A stretch of 14,906 nucleotides of DNA from JBDRLV01 sp043812755. Its GTDB lineage: Bacteria; Patescibacteriota; Patescibacteriia; UBA9934; GWF2-40-263. The stretch spans positions 1-14,906 of the forward strand of contig JBDRLV010000051.1 in assembly GCA_043812755.1 (NCBI GenBank), read 5' to 3'. Shown piece after piece: positions 1-5,620 of this stretch. The notes under the pieces were generated by a model. The model saw only the letters and a program-made list of their open reading frames with translations. It was not told the DNA's origin and made no database searches. How positions within the stretch are numbered: the first letter of the stretch is position 1; the number at the start of each line of letters is the position of its first letter. The position numbers and the translations under genes were made by a program.

Positions 1-187
1 GATTGTCAAGATTTAGTAATGAAATACAATTAATTTGAATTCCTTATCTTAATGTTTCTTTCTTTGGTATATTAATAAATCAAAACAAATAATCTATATT
101 TTTAATCAAATTATTCTAAAACCACTTCCATGCCAAAAAAAAGCTAATGAATCAACTGTCATTCTCAAAATAACGTACAGACAACCA

Positions 188-511
188 CTAATTTCCAAAC
201 TGGTACTTTCGCAATTCACAAATAGCGATTTGTGCAGATACCTTGGAAGGTGTCATGCAACTATGAAATCCATCCTTTGAACCTTTAAATATCAAACCTC
301 CGCTTAAAATGCATGACTCAGGATCCTTAATATCCGCATATACCTCAATTTGCTCAGAAAAATCTGTTTGGCATGGGAGATTCGGTGAGATTTTTGTTGT
401 GCCTGCGTCTCCAGAAAGTACACGAACTAAATTCTGTGGATTAAATAAATTTCCTCCAACAAAAAATCCAAGCAAAAAAAACGCGATCGCAATTGCAATA
501 TATTTTTTCAT
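188..511 (-). CDS. Small exported or membrane-anchored protein, function unknown
   Basis: The 107-residue product is not one I recognise. It opens with two lysines and a hydrophobic helix at about residues 4-20 (IAIAIAFFLLGFFVGG), which would act as an uncleaved signal anchor or a signal peptide. The rest is a short soluble domain with four cysteines (residues 47, 67, 85 and 98), an even number that could form disulfides outside the membrane. The ATG lies 19 nt downstream of the tRNA-Arg 3' end with no terminator between them and no Shine-Dalgarno. It may therefore be co-transcribed with the tRNA and translated after processing. No terminator is visible behind it. The reading frame is open over its whole length and the membrane-then-soluble layout looks real, but no family is assigned. 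Confidence 0.6.
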   Translation of the reverse strand: MKKYIAIAIAFFLLGFFVGGNLFNPQNLVRVLSGDAGTTKISPNLPCQTDFSEQIEVYADIKDPESCILSGGLIFKGSKDGFHSCMTPSKVSAQIAICELRKYQFGN

Positions 512-530
512 AAAGTTGTTAAAAGAATTA

Positions 531-606
531 TGGTGCCCTCGAGAGGACTCGAACCTCCATCTCGTCCTTAGGAGAGACTTGCTCTATCCTGTTGAGCTAC
601 GAGGAC
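531..606 (-). tRNA. tRNA-Arg (anticodon CCT)
   Basis: Read on the minus strand, 76 nt fold into a full cloverleaf. The 7-bp acceptor stem is GTCCTCG with CGAGGGC (one G.T pair), the D stem is GCTC/GAGC, the anticodon loop is CTCCTAA, and the T stem is GGAGG/CCTCT around TTCGAGT. The 3' CCA is encoded. The anticodon CCT reads the rare AGG arginine codon. The 27-43 position is an A-G mismatch at the top of the anticodon stem, which is tolerable. The variable loop is 4 nt. No convincing promoter was identified upstream on the minus strand. Confidence 0.95.
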
Positions 607-677
607 ATTATTTTTCACGTGAAATATGTGTCGTAAAATATCTAGATTAATCCCACAGATACACAAGCAGGCTAATC

Positions 678-697
678 TGATATAATGCGGCTATAAT
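678..697 (+). promoter_or_regulatory. Extended -10 promoter region for rmuC
   Basis: TG-A-TATAAT at 678-686 is an extended -10 with a perfect hexamer, and its -35 region is poor (GATACA at 658-663). A second TATAAT at 692-697 lies 11 nt before the TTG codon at 709. Start of transcription near 693 from the first box would leave a 16-nt leader to the TTG or 34 nt to the ATG at 727. Which of the two boxes is used cannot be told from sequence. Confidence 0.6.
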
Positions 698-708
698 ATC
701 TTATCCTT

Positions 709-1839
709 TTGAATTCATCAATCAATATGTACACTGATTATATCATCTTATCCGGAATTGGGCTTGTAATTCTTCTATTAATTCTAAATGTTGTCAGATC
801 CCGACAACATTTTTCACAGGATTCATCTGGTCTTGTGCCTATTGTTAATGAATTACGAAAAGAAATTCAGCAATCTATTGATAGACAGCGAAAAGAAGTC
901 CAATCAAGCATTTCAAATATGGACGACAAGCTTGTGAAATCAATCTTTGAATCATCTAGCTCACTACAAAAGCATTTTGGTTCCACTTCAAAGCTCATCA
1001 CTGATGTTACTGAACGGCTGACCAAGCTTGATGCTACCAATAAGCAAGTGCTTGGTTTTTCAGAACAGCTTCAAAGTCTAGAGAATATTCTTAAAAATCC
1101 AAAACAACGGGGAATCTTGGGGGAATATTGGCTTGAAACCCTATTAGGCCAGGTTCTCCAACCAAATCAATATAAAATGCAGTATGATCTTGGAATTCAA
1201 GAAGAGACTGGAAATAAGCTTATTCCTGATGCTGTCATTTTTGTAAAAGACTTAATTATCCCAATTGATGCAAAATTTTCACTTGAAAACTATAACAAAA
1301 TCCAAAAAGAAAATGATCCAATCAGAAGAGATGTACTTGAAAAAGAATTCAAATCAGACGTTAAAAAACGAATTGATGAAACAAGCAAATATATCATTCC
1401 TGAAAGGGGAACTACTAATTTTGCTTTTATGTTCGTTCCTGCAGAAGGTGTTTATCATAATTTGATCACTTCAAGCGTTGGTGCAGTAAACGTAAATACA
1501 CGCAATCTTATTGAATATGCTTTTGAAAAAAAGGTGATGATAATTTCACCAACTTCATTTTTTGCATATTTACAAACTGTTCTACTTGGCCTTAAAGCTC
1601 TTCAAATCGAAGAGTCTGTAAAGGATATTCAAAAACAGGCTGAGCTTCTAATGCGTCATATGAAAGGGTATGAGGAATACCACAATAAACTTGGTAAACA
1701 CCTTGAAACCACTTATCGCGCATACTCGGATTCAAATATAGAGCTTAAAAAAATTGATAAAGATATTTTCCGCATCACAGAGGGATCTGCAGGCAAAGAA
1801 CTTGAACCAATTGATATTGAGCACCCTCAGATTGATTAA
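709..1839 (+). CDS. rmuC: DNA recombination protein RmuC (membrane-anchored nuclease-like)
   Basis: 376 residues from a TTG start, or 370 from the in-frame ATG at 727. Neither has a Shine-Dalgarno. A single transmembrane helix lies at about residues 12-29, then a coiled-coil-prone segment to about 130 (repeated heptads around VNELRKEIQQSIDRQRKEVQ), then the RmuC core. The core starts at GILGEYWLETLLGQVL and contains LIPDAVIFV followed by IPIDAKFSLENY. The separated D and DAK residues match the PD-(D/E)xK-like site of the family. RmuC proteins limit inversions and other rearrangements between short inverted repeats in E. coli. That is apt for a genome with so many palindromes, but that link is my inference. 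The length is a little shorter than the usual 400-500 residues. It is a single-gene unit ending at a bidirectional terminator. Confidence 0.9.
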   Translation: MNSSINMYTDYIILSGIGLVILLLILNVVRSRQHFSQDSSGLVPIVNELRKEIQQSIDRQRKEVQSSISNMDDKLVKSIFESSSSLQKHFGSTSKLITDVTERLTKLDATNKQVLGFSEQLQSLENILKNPKQRGILGEYWLETLLGQVLQPNQYKMQYDLGIQEETGNKLIPDAVIFVKDLIIPIDAKFSLENYNKIQKENDPIRRDVLEKEFKSDVKKRIDETSKYIIPERGTTNFAFMFVPAEGVYHNLITSSVGAVNVNTRNLIEYAFEKKVMIISPTSFFAYLQTVLLGLKALQIEESVKDIQKQAELLMRHMKGYEEYHNKLGKHLETTYRAYSDSNIELKKIDKDIFRITEGSAGKELEPIDIEHPQID

Positions 1840-1855
1840 GGCAAGTAAACAAAAA

Positions 1856-1880
1856 ACCCTGACCTGTATACGGCCGGGGT
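1856..1880. terminator. Bidirectional terminator between rmuC and the DsrC-like gene
   Basis: ACCCTGACC and GGCCGGGGT form a 9-position stem (one G.T, one mismatch) around a 7-nt loop. An A6 run precedes it and a T-rich tract (tagtgtttt) follows it, so it can stop transcription from either side. It sits in the 58-nt gap between two convergent genes. Confidence 0.75.
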
Positions 1881-1897
1881 AGTGTTTTCCAAAAGAG

Positions 1898-2233
1898 CTA
1901 GCAAAGTATCGTATGCTCACGTGGAACACCAGCAATGCATGCTGCTCCATAAAGAGGTCCTTGTGCAAAGAGCTTTTGGTAAAACTCGGTAAGCCCACCC
2001 CACTTAGACAATTTCGCTTCTTTTACAATTCTGCGAATCTGAGGAAGAACGCCATACTTCATGTAGTAATCACGCAGATATCGAACAGAATGCCACTGCT
2101 TGTCACTGAGCTCATTAATCCCTTGAGTAGCAGCAATGGCACACGCCACATCTTCATCCCAGTCATCAGAATTGACCAAGAAGCCATCCTTATCTACTTC
2201 AATCTCTCTGTCTCCAACCTTGATAAAGGACAT
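1898..2233 (-). CDS. DsrC/TusE-family sulfur-carrier-like protein
   Basis: 111 residues matching the DsrC/TusE fold from end to end. The landmarks are the opening VGDREIEVDKDGFL, then DDWDEDVACAIAATQGI, the helix RYLRDYYMKYGVLPQIRRIVKEA, and the C-terminal arm GPLYGAACIAGVP. DsrC/TusE proteins carry sulfur as a persulfide on C-terminal cysteines, for tRNA 2-thiolation (TusE) or sulfite reduction (DsrC). The arm is unusual. In the usual alignment GPxxxxC places the proximal cysteine one residue earlier than Cys99 here. The distal Cys111 is the very last residue rather than the penultimate one, with 11 residues between the two instead of 10. No tusBCD, mnmA or dsrAB is in the window, so the partner is unknown. 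Start choice: AGGAG lies 8 nt before the ATG, behind a TTGACA promoter. Confidence 0.85.
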   Translation of the reverse strand: MSFIKVGDREIEVDKDGFLVNSDDWDEDVACAIAATQGINELSDKQWHSVRYLRDYYMKYGVLPQIRRIVKEAKLSKWGGLTEFYQKLFAQGPLYGAACIAGVPREHTILC

Positions 2234-2272
2234 GTCTCTCTCCTGCTTTCTGCAAGTTAATGGACTGAGTAA

Positions 2273-2300
2273 AAACTACCATATTTAAAGGACTTGTCAA
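2273..2300 (-). promoter_or_regulatory. Promoter of the DsrC-like gene
   Basis: On the minus strand TTGACA (2300-2295) is followed after 16 nt by TAGTTT (2278-2273). The -35 is perfect and the -10 weak. Transcription would begin near 2266 and leave about 33 nt of leader with a strong AGGAG site. Its -35 box lies only 5 bp from the -35 box of the divergent rpsT promoter, so the two could compete for polymerase. Confidence 0.7.
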
Positions 2301-2305
2301 GCCTA

Positions 2306-2334
2306 TTGACTAATGGCCTGTTCTGATTTATACT
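2306..2334 (+). promoter_or_regulatory. Promoter of rpsT
   Basis: TTGACT (2306-2311), a 17-bp spacer and TATACT (2329-2334): near-consensus sigma70-type signals. The predicted start is near 2341, giving a leader of about 26 nt that has no Shine-Dalgarno. Confidence 0.85.
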
Positions 2335-2366
2335 ACTGCCACGCTCTAGTTTATATAGAAAAAATT

Positions 2367-2633
2367 ATGCCAAATTTATCAAATGCAAAGAAAGCTCTAA
2401 GACAAAGCAAAAAACGCGCTGAAAGAAATAAATTCATCAATGCTGAGCTCAAATCATTGAAAGTCAAATTCAGAAAATTGATTGCTTCTGCAAAACTTGA
2501 CGAGGCAACTGAAGTTGCAAAGCTTCTTGGAAAAAAATTCGACAAGGCAGAGCAAAAAAAAGTTCTAAAGAAAAATACAGTAGCACGTAACAAGTCAAGG
2601 ATGATGAAAAAGCTAAATAGTGCAAAAAAGTAA
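2367..2633 (+). CDS. rpsT: 30S ribosomal protein S20
   Basis: 88 residues, typical of bS20, rich in lysine and arginine and almost wholly helical. It begins MPNLSNAKKALRQSKKRAER, the signature N-terminus of the family (normally xNxKSAxKRxRxSxKR), and has the C-terminal NTVARNKSRMMKKLN segment. S20 binds 16S rRNA helices 9 and 44 early in 30S assembly. The open frame extends upstream to 2313, but that would overlap the promoter, so the ATG at 2367 (AAAAATTATG, no Shine-Dalgarno) is the start. It is monocistronic, with its own promoter and terminator. Confidence 0.97.
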   Translation: MPNLSNAKKALRQSKKRAERNKFINAELKSLKVKFRKLIASAKLDEATEVAKLLGKKFDKAEQKKVLKKNTVARNKSRMMKKLNSAKK

Positions 2634-2637
2634 AAGA

Positions 2638-2659
2638 AACCGCCACAAGGCGGTTTTTT
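2638..2659 (+). terminator. Intrinsic terminator of rpsT
   Basis: AACCGCC and GGCGGTT form a perfect 7-bp stem around ACAA, followed by T4. It starts 4 nt after the rpsT stop codon. Confidence 0.93.
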
Positions 2660-2661
2660 GA

Positions 2662-2690
2662 TTGACATTAAAGGGGGAACATAGTATCGT
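2662..2690 (+). promoter_or_regulatory. Promoter of the two-helix membrane protein gene
   Basis: A perfect TTGACA (2662-2667), a 17-bp spacer and TATCGT (2685-2690). The -10 is weak. The predicted start near 2697 coincides with the first base of the first hairpin in the leader, which supports the assignment. Confidence 0.65.
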
Positions 2691-2696
2691 TTTATA

Positions 2697-2799
2697 TTGC
2701 TTGGAATAAGCCAAGTAAACTGCCTTTGGCAGTAAACAACTCCATGGTGTATCGAACGGACAAAGGGCCGTTCCATAGCACCACCCGCCGCAGTACGGC
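2697..2799 (+). promoter_or_regulatory. Structured 5' leader (candidate cis-regulatory RNA)
   Basis: The 119-nt stretch between the predicted start of transcription and the ATG holds four successive stems. P1 is TTGCTTGG with CCAAGTAA (2697-2718, 8 bp with one G.T, loop AATAAG). P2 is ACTGCC/GGCAGT (2719-2733, loop TTT). P3 is TGGTG/CACCA enclosing GAACGG/CCGTTC (2745-2783). P4 is GCCG/CGGC (2787-2799, loop CAGTA). The Shine-Dalgarno AGGAG (2808-2812) follows P4. I do not recognise a known riboswitch class. The stems abut almost without gaps, which is more order than expected by chance. Confidence 0.55.
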
Positions 2800-2815
2800 C
2801 GGTAAAAAGGAGAAC

Positions 2816-3745
2816 ATGATGGACATTTCAATTCATATGCAGGAAGTGCTTGAGCAAATTGCCAAGAATCGTATGCAACCACGCGAGATCAAAAAGCTCG
2901 CATGGATTGTTGCCGCTCTGGGCGTAACAATCATTGGCGTGCTTTTAAACATGACATTGCTTTGGGTACTGCTACTCATTTCAATATCCATGGCAGCTAG
3001 GGGTGAAATCGAACTGCTCACAAAGTACTGGAGCCTTGGTGTTATCGGTAACGATGCCTGGCTCTGGATTGCAGAAGATCGAGATCCTGACCCTATAGTT
3101 GGAATCACTTTTCTCAAACGAGGAAGCAAACCTGTCTTTACTGAAGTAAAAAATTGCCGACCCGGCCATCTGCTTCGCCTCCCACTTGGCGGTTGGTTCA
3201 GAAAAAAATCAGGAGATCATTTTCTTTTTTGGACCAGCTGGATCGTGGACCGAAATGACATGAGAAGGGCTGTTGATGTTGAGCTGCGACCGGTAAATGG
3301 TTGGTCGCGCATCAAAATTAATGGTCGTTTCAAGGATCCGTGGGTTGGTCAAATTGTTCGCTTCACATACAATCAAAAAGGGGAGAATGGGCAATTCGCG
3401 CTCAATGCAACAGAAGCGCTTCGATATGTGTCCTTTGGACATTTGCATCGAGACGCCGGATCAGTGATTTCTAGCCTGATGCAACTGGCTCAAATGTACC
3501 GAAAAGATTGTGTGAAAAGTGCAGAAAAAATATTGCACATAACAGCTTCGGCAAAACAAGAGCGCGCAGATCGCATTTCAGATCTGCGCCTTACAGCAGA
3601 GCGCATTCAAGCCACCACTCGCTTTAGCAAATCCAAAGATGGAAAAAGCATCCGCGAGGATCTTGAAGCTCAGGTTGCAGATCTTGAGCAATATCCTGAT
3701 CCGACTGTTCCTTCAGAACCTGCACAAACATCATCCGCTGCCTAA
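2816..3745 (+). CDS. Two-helix membrane protein with a large soluble domain, unknown family
   Basis: 309 residues from the ATG at 2816, chosen because AAGGAG (2807-2812) ends 3 nt before it. A second ATG at 2819 could also serve, and the open frame reaches further upstream into the structured leader. Residues 1-26 are helical and polar, then two adjacent hydrophobic helices occupy about 28-46 and 47-62, forming a membrane hairpin. Residues 75-200 look like beta-rich soluble sequence with many tryptophans (WLWIAEDRDPDP, LPLGGWFRKKSGDHFLFWTSW). About 225-290 is helical and charged, and the tail is proline and alanine rich. I recognise no family. It is a single-gene unit with a strong promoter, a 119-nt structured leader, a strong ribosome site and its own terminator, which suggests regulated and possibly high expression. 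A palindrome GCTGCC/GGCAGC (3737-3753) spans the stop codon. Confidence 0.85.
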   Translation: MMDISIHMQEVLEQIAKNRMQPREIKKLAWIVAALGVTIIGVLLNMTLLWVLLLISISMAARGEIELLTKYWSLGVIGNDAWLWIAEDRDPDPIVGITFLKRGSKPVFTEVKNCRPGHLLRLPLGGWFRKKSGDHFLFWTSWIVDRNDMRRAVDVELRPVNGWSRIKINGRFKDPWVGQIVRFTYNQKGENGQFALNATEALRYVSFGHLHRDAGSVISSLMQLAQMYRKDCVKSAEKILHITASAKQERADRISDLRLTAERIQATTRFSKSKDGKSIREDLEAQVADLEQYPDPTVPSEPAQTSSAA

Positions 3746-3763
3746 TTGGCAGCATTCTACTCA

Positions 3764-3802
3764 CCCCAGCCTATCACGCATGTGTAAGGGTTGGGGTTTT
3801 TT
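3764..3802 (+). terminator. Intrinsic terminator
   Basis: CCCCAGCC pairs with GGTTGGGG (one G.T), and an inner CAC/GTG helix around GCAT stacks on it. T6 follows at 3797-3802. It ends the membrane protein unit 18 nt after its stop codon. Confidence 0.9.
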
Positions 3803-3820
3803 GATCTGTGGATGAAACTA

Positions 3821-3849
3821 TTGATAGTCTGCTGATAATCTGATAGTAT
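3821..3849 (+). promoter_or_regulatory. Promoter upstream of the tRNA-synthetase-like gene
   Basis: TTGATA (3821-3826), a 17-bp spacer and TAGTAT (3844-3849). The predicted start near 3856 lies about 63 nt before the ATG at 3919, and the short leader ends in a terminator-like hairpin. Confidence 0.7.
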
Positions 3850-3894
3850 GCTTCTAGCATATGCAACAACCATATTGCAATCTAATAATAAGTA

Positions 3895-3918
3895 AGCCCC
3901 AAGGGGCTCTATTTTTTT
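3895..3918 (+). terminator. Terminator-like hairpin abutting a start codon (possible attenuator)
   Basis: AGCCC and GGGCT form a 5-bp stem with a CAAG loop, then CTA and a T7 tract (3912-3918). The next base is the A of the ATG at 3919. The preceding unit already has a complete terminator at 3764-3802, so this one belongs to the 63-nt leader that starts near 3856. Upstream in the leader, ATATG (3860-3864) and CATAT (3871-3875) can pair, but I see no clear competing antiterminator. It would either attenuate the downstream gene or end a very short RNA. Confidence 0.6.
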
Positions 3919-4809
3919 ATGCACCAAAACTACATTGGCGAGCCAAACTCGCTATCGTTCAGCAAAGTCGCAAATTCATTGCGATATTTTTTTCTCAAAC
4001 GAGGTTTTATTGAAGTTCATACTCAAGACCGCCTAAGTATTCTTGCTGCATGCGAGGACCCTACAACTGTTGCCACTTATCAATATGCCGGGAAAGTATG
4101 GCCACTTCCGCAAACCGGCCAGATGTGGCTTGAATACGAGTTATTAACTCGCCCGGATGTACCGGGTGTTTTTTGTATGAGCACAAGTTACAGAAGCGAA
4201 AAACAATTCAATGATGGCAGGCATAAAATTTTATTCCCAATGTTTGAGTTTGAGGCTCGTGGCAACATTGAGGATCTTCAAAATATGGAAGCACAGCTTC
4301 TTGAGCACCTTGGATATGGACGTGCCTATGAATTTTATCGAATCAACTATGAAGATGCTACAACAAAATTTGGAGTCAAAGAGCTTGAAGATGAACACGA
4401 ACAAATTCTCTGCAATACGTTCGGCAGGGCAACTTTTTTGGAAAGATTTCCAGAACACACATCACCGTTTTGGAACATGAAAAGAAATAATGATGGTACA
4501 TCAAATAAAATTGATGTGCTAATGGACGGCATGGAAACAATAGGAAGTGCGGAAAGGGAAAACGACACTGGAATAATGAGGGAATCATTTCATACCATCA
4601 GCAATGGAGAGTATGCAAAAAAACTATTTGAATTATTTGGTGAAGAAAGAGTGGAAAAAGAATTGGAGGACTTCTTGTCACTCCCAATGTGTCCAAGGTA
4701 CGGTGGGGGAATAGGAATGACGCGCCTGTTGCGTTCAATTAAAATAGGTGAGCAAAAAACAGTGAAACGATTCTGTGAAAAGCCAATAAAATTTACGCCA
4801 GCTGGTTGA
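3919..4809 (+). CDS. Class II aminoacyl-tRNA synthetase-like catalytic core (AspRS/AsnRS paralog)
   Basis: 296 residues with the class II fold and no N-terminal anticodon-binding domain. Motif 2 is STSYRSEK ending in GRHKILFPMFEFE, and motif 3 is GGGIGMTRLLR (the gGxGxxR arginine that binds ATP). LPQTGQMWLEYELL lies where AspRS has its QSPQ substrate motif. METIGSAEREND and HTISNGEYAKKLFELFG complete the pocket. Full AspRS/AsnRS are about 430-600 residues. The size and lack of an anticodon domain match the archaeal AspRS-derived asparagine synthetase (about 294 residues) and the aaRS-like proteins often annotated as amino acid-tRNA ligase-related. It may therefore activate aspartate or another amino acid for a small-molecule acceptor rather than charge tRNA. 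No Shine-Dalgarno is possible because a T7 tract touches the ATG. The next in-frame Met is at residue 70, after essential sequence, so this start stands. Confidence 0.85.
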   Translation: MHQNYIGEPNSLSFSKVANSLRYFFLKRGFIEVHTQDRLSILAACEDPTTVATYQYAGKVWPLPQTGQMWLEYELLTRPDVPGVFCMSTSYRSEKQFNDGRHKILFPMFEFEARGNIEDLQNMEAQLLEHLGYGRAYEFYRINYEDATTKFGVKELEDEHEQILCNTFGRATFLERFPEHTSPFWNMKRNNDGTSNKIDVLMDGMETIGSAERENDTGIMRESFHTISNGEYAKKLFELFGEERVEKELEDFLSLPMCPRYGGGIGMTRLLRSIKIGEQKTVKRFCEKPIKFTPAG

Positions 4810-4824
4810 TATTTCTTCCCGGCA

Positions 4825-4842
4825 TCGGAACCCGGGTTCCGA
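4825..4842. repeat. 18-bp perfect palindrome after the synthetase-like gene
   Basis: TCGGAACCC and GGGTTCCGA are exact complements with no loop, 15 nt after the stop codon at 4809. There is no T tract, so it is not a standard intrinsic terminator. It could be an mRNA-end stabiliser, a Rho-type pause, or one of the genome's short palindromic repeats. Confidence 0.6.
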
Positions 4843-4860
4843 ACCCGACCGCAAGAAACC

Positions 4861-4889
4861 TTGACATTTTCAATATTCCTGAATATACT
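4861..4889 (+). promoter_or_regulatory. Promoter of the alpha-CTD-like gene
   Basis: TTGACA (4861-4866), a 17-bp spacer and TATACT (4884-4889). Start of transcription near 4896 leaves a leader of about 60 nt, in which AGCACA/TGTGCT (4915-4929) forms a 6-bp hairpin. Confidence 0.88.
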
Positions 4890-4956
4890 AACCACGCTCT
4901 GCTAACCAGAACACAGCACATATTGTGCTTAACGAGTTCCTTAAACGGAGGCGAAA

Positions 4957-5460
4957 ATGGATGCTGAGACTGAAAGAAAAGCCAGACAACAGCTCGTGAT
5001 TGCAAACCTACAACTAGGTTTCTGCCGCGCCTGTGGAATCTTTGGAAAATTCATTGAGCTATTCTACCGCTGTGCTCAGCTGATGGCGAGTGAGTCGCGC
5101 GATGAAAAGCAACGAGACAATCTGTTCAAAGCTATGCAGCTTTTTACAGAAAATCGCTTGCATACAGTGACTCAAACACCAAGAACGCAAGAACGCAAGC
5201 GCATCCTTCGATCTGGAGTATCAGCAAAAACCCTTGATCGTTCAATCACAACAATTGAGATGAGTAAAACCGCTGCTGACACGCTCAAAAAGATGGACAT
5301 CAAGACACTCATGGATCTTGTTACGCGACCACGCGAGGACTTGGAAAACGCCTTTGGCGAACATCGTCTTATGGAACTTGAGTTCGTAATTGGCCAGCTT
5401 GGCCTTCGTCTGGAAATGCACCTCAGTAAGAGTGAAGCACCGCCACCTTGTGCATTTTGA
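4957..5460 (+). CDS. Stand-alone protein with an RNA polymerase alpha C-terminal-like (HhH) domain
   Basis: 167 residues. About residues 96-154 follow the alpha-CTD pattern closely. SITTIEMSKTAADTLKKMDI corresponds to the ELSVRSANCLKNANI helix, then IKTLMDLV to IRTIGDLV, then AFGEHRLMELEFVIGQLGLRLEM to FGRKSLNEIKEILAEMGLHLGM. In E. coli this domain binds UP elements and activators. The known DNA-contact residues differ: position 265 is Thr instead of Arg, 268 is Asp instead of Asn, and 298 is His instead of Lys. The glycine and the distal Glu of the last motif are kept. Residues 1-90 are helical, contain a CRAC (C23, C26) pair and are unrecognised. No assembly (NTD) domain of alpha is present, so it is not rpoA. 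It may be a regulator that touches DNA, polymerase or a partner. The start is fixed by GGAGG (4947-4951), 5 nt before the ATG. Confidence 0.75.
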   Translation: MDAETERKARQQLVIANLQLGFCRACGIFGKFIELFYRCAQLMASESRDEKQRDNLFKAMQLFTENRLHTVTQTPRTQERKRILRSGVSAKTLDRSITTIEMSKTAADTLKKMDIKTLMDLVTRPREDLENAFGEHRLMELEFVIGQLGLRLEMHLSKSEAPPPCAF

Positions 5461-5466
5461 TAACTC

Positions 5467-5489
5467 AACCGTCATTCTGGCGGTTTTTT
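5467..5489 (+). terminator. Intrinsic terminator of the alpha-CTD-like gene
   Basis: AACCGTC and GGCGGTT pair over 7 positions (one G.T) around ATTCT, followed by T4. It starts 6 nt after the stop codon. Confidence 0.9.
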
Positions 5490-5512
5490 GTTCTCGTGTC
5501 CTCAATCCTGTC

Positions 5513-5587
5513 TTGTCATTCTGAGGAGCTTAGCGACGAAGAATCCCAGCGTTCAATGGGCTCCTTCGCTATCGCTCAGGATGACAA
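5513..5587. repeat. Dispersed-type palindromic repeat (75 bp)
   Basis: The outer arms TTGTCATTCTGAG and CTCAGGATGACAA match at 12 of 13 positions. Inside, AGCGACGAAG and CTTCGCT give further pairing. The motif pair TCATTCTGAGGAGC / GCTCAGGATGACA is of a kind I know as a repeated intergenic element in several bacterial genomes. That it is repeated in this genome is inference from one copy. It lies between two terminators, a tolerant site. Confidence 0.65.
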
Positions 5588-5590
5588 ATG

Positions 5591-5620
5591 AAAACCGCCC
5601 CTGAGGGCGGCTCTTTTTTT
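5591..5620. terminator. Terminator of the holA-cca unit, bidirectional
   Basis: CCGCCC and GGGCGG form a 6-bp GC stem around CTGA (5595-5610). A T7 run follows on the plus strand and T4 follows on the minus strand. The plus-strand T run touches the cca stop codon (5619-5621), so the gene and its terminator are tightly packed. Confidence 0.85.

Noticed and set aside
1..30. TGTCAA at 4-9 as a -35 box of a leftward gene
   Set aside because: The matching -10 would lie outside the window, so it cannot be supported.
309..650. 113-residue plus-strand ORF
   Set aside because: It runs antisense through the small exported protein gene and the tRNA-Arg gene.
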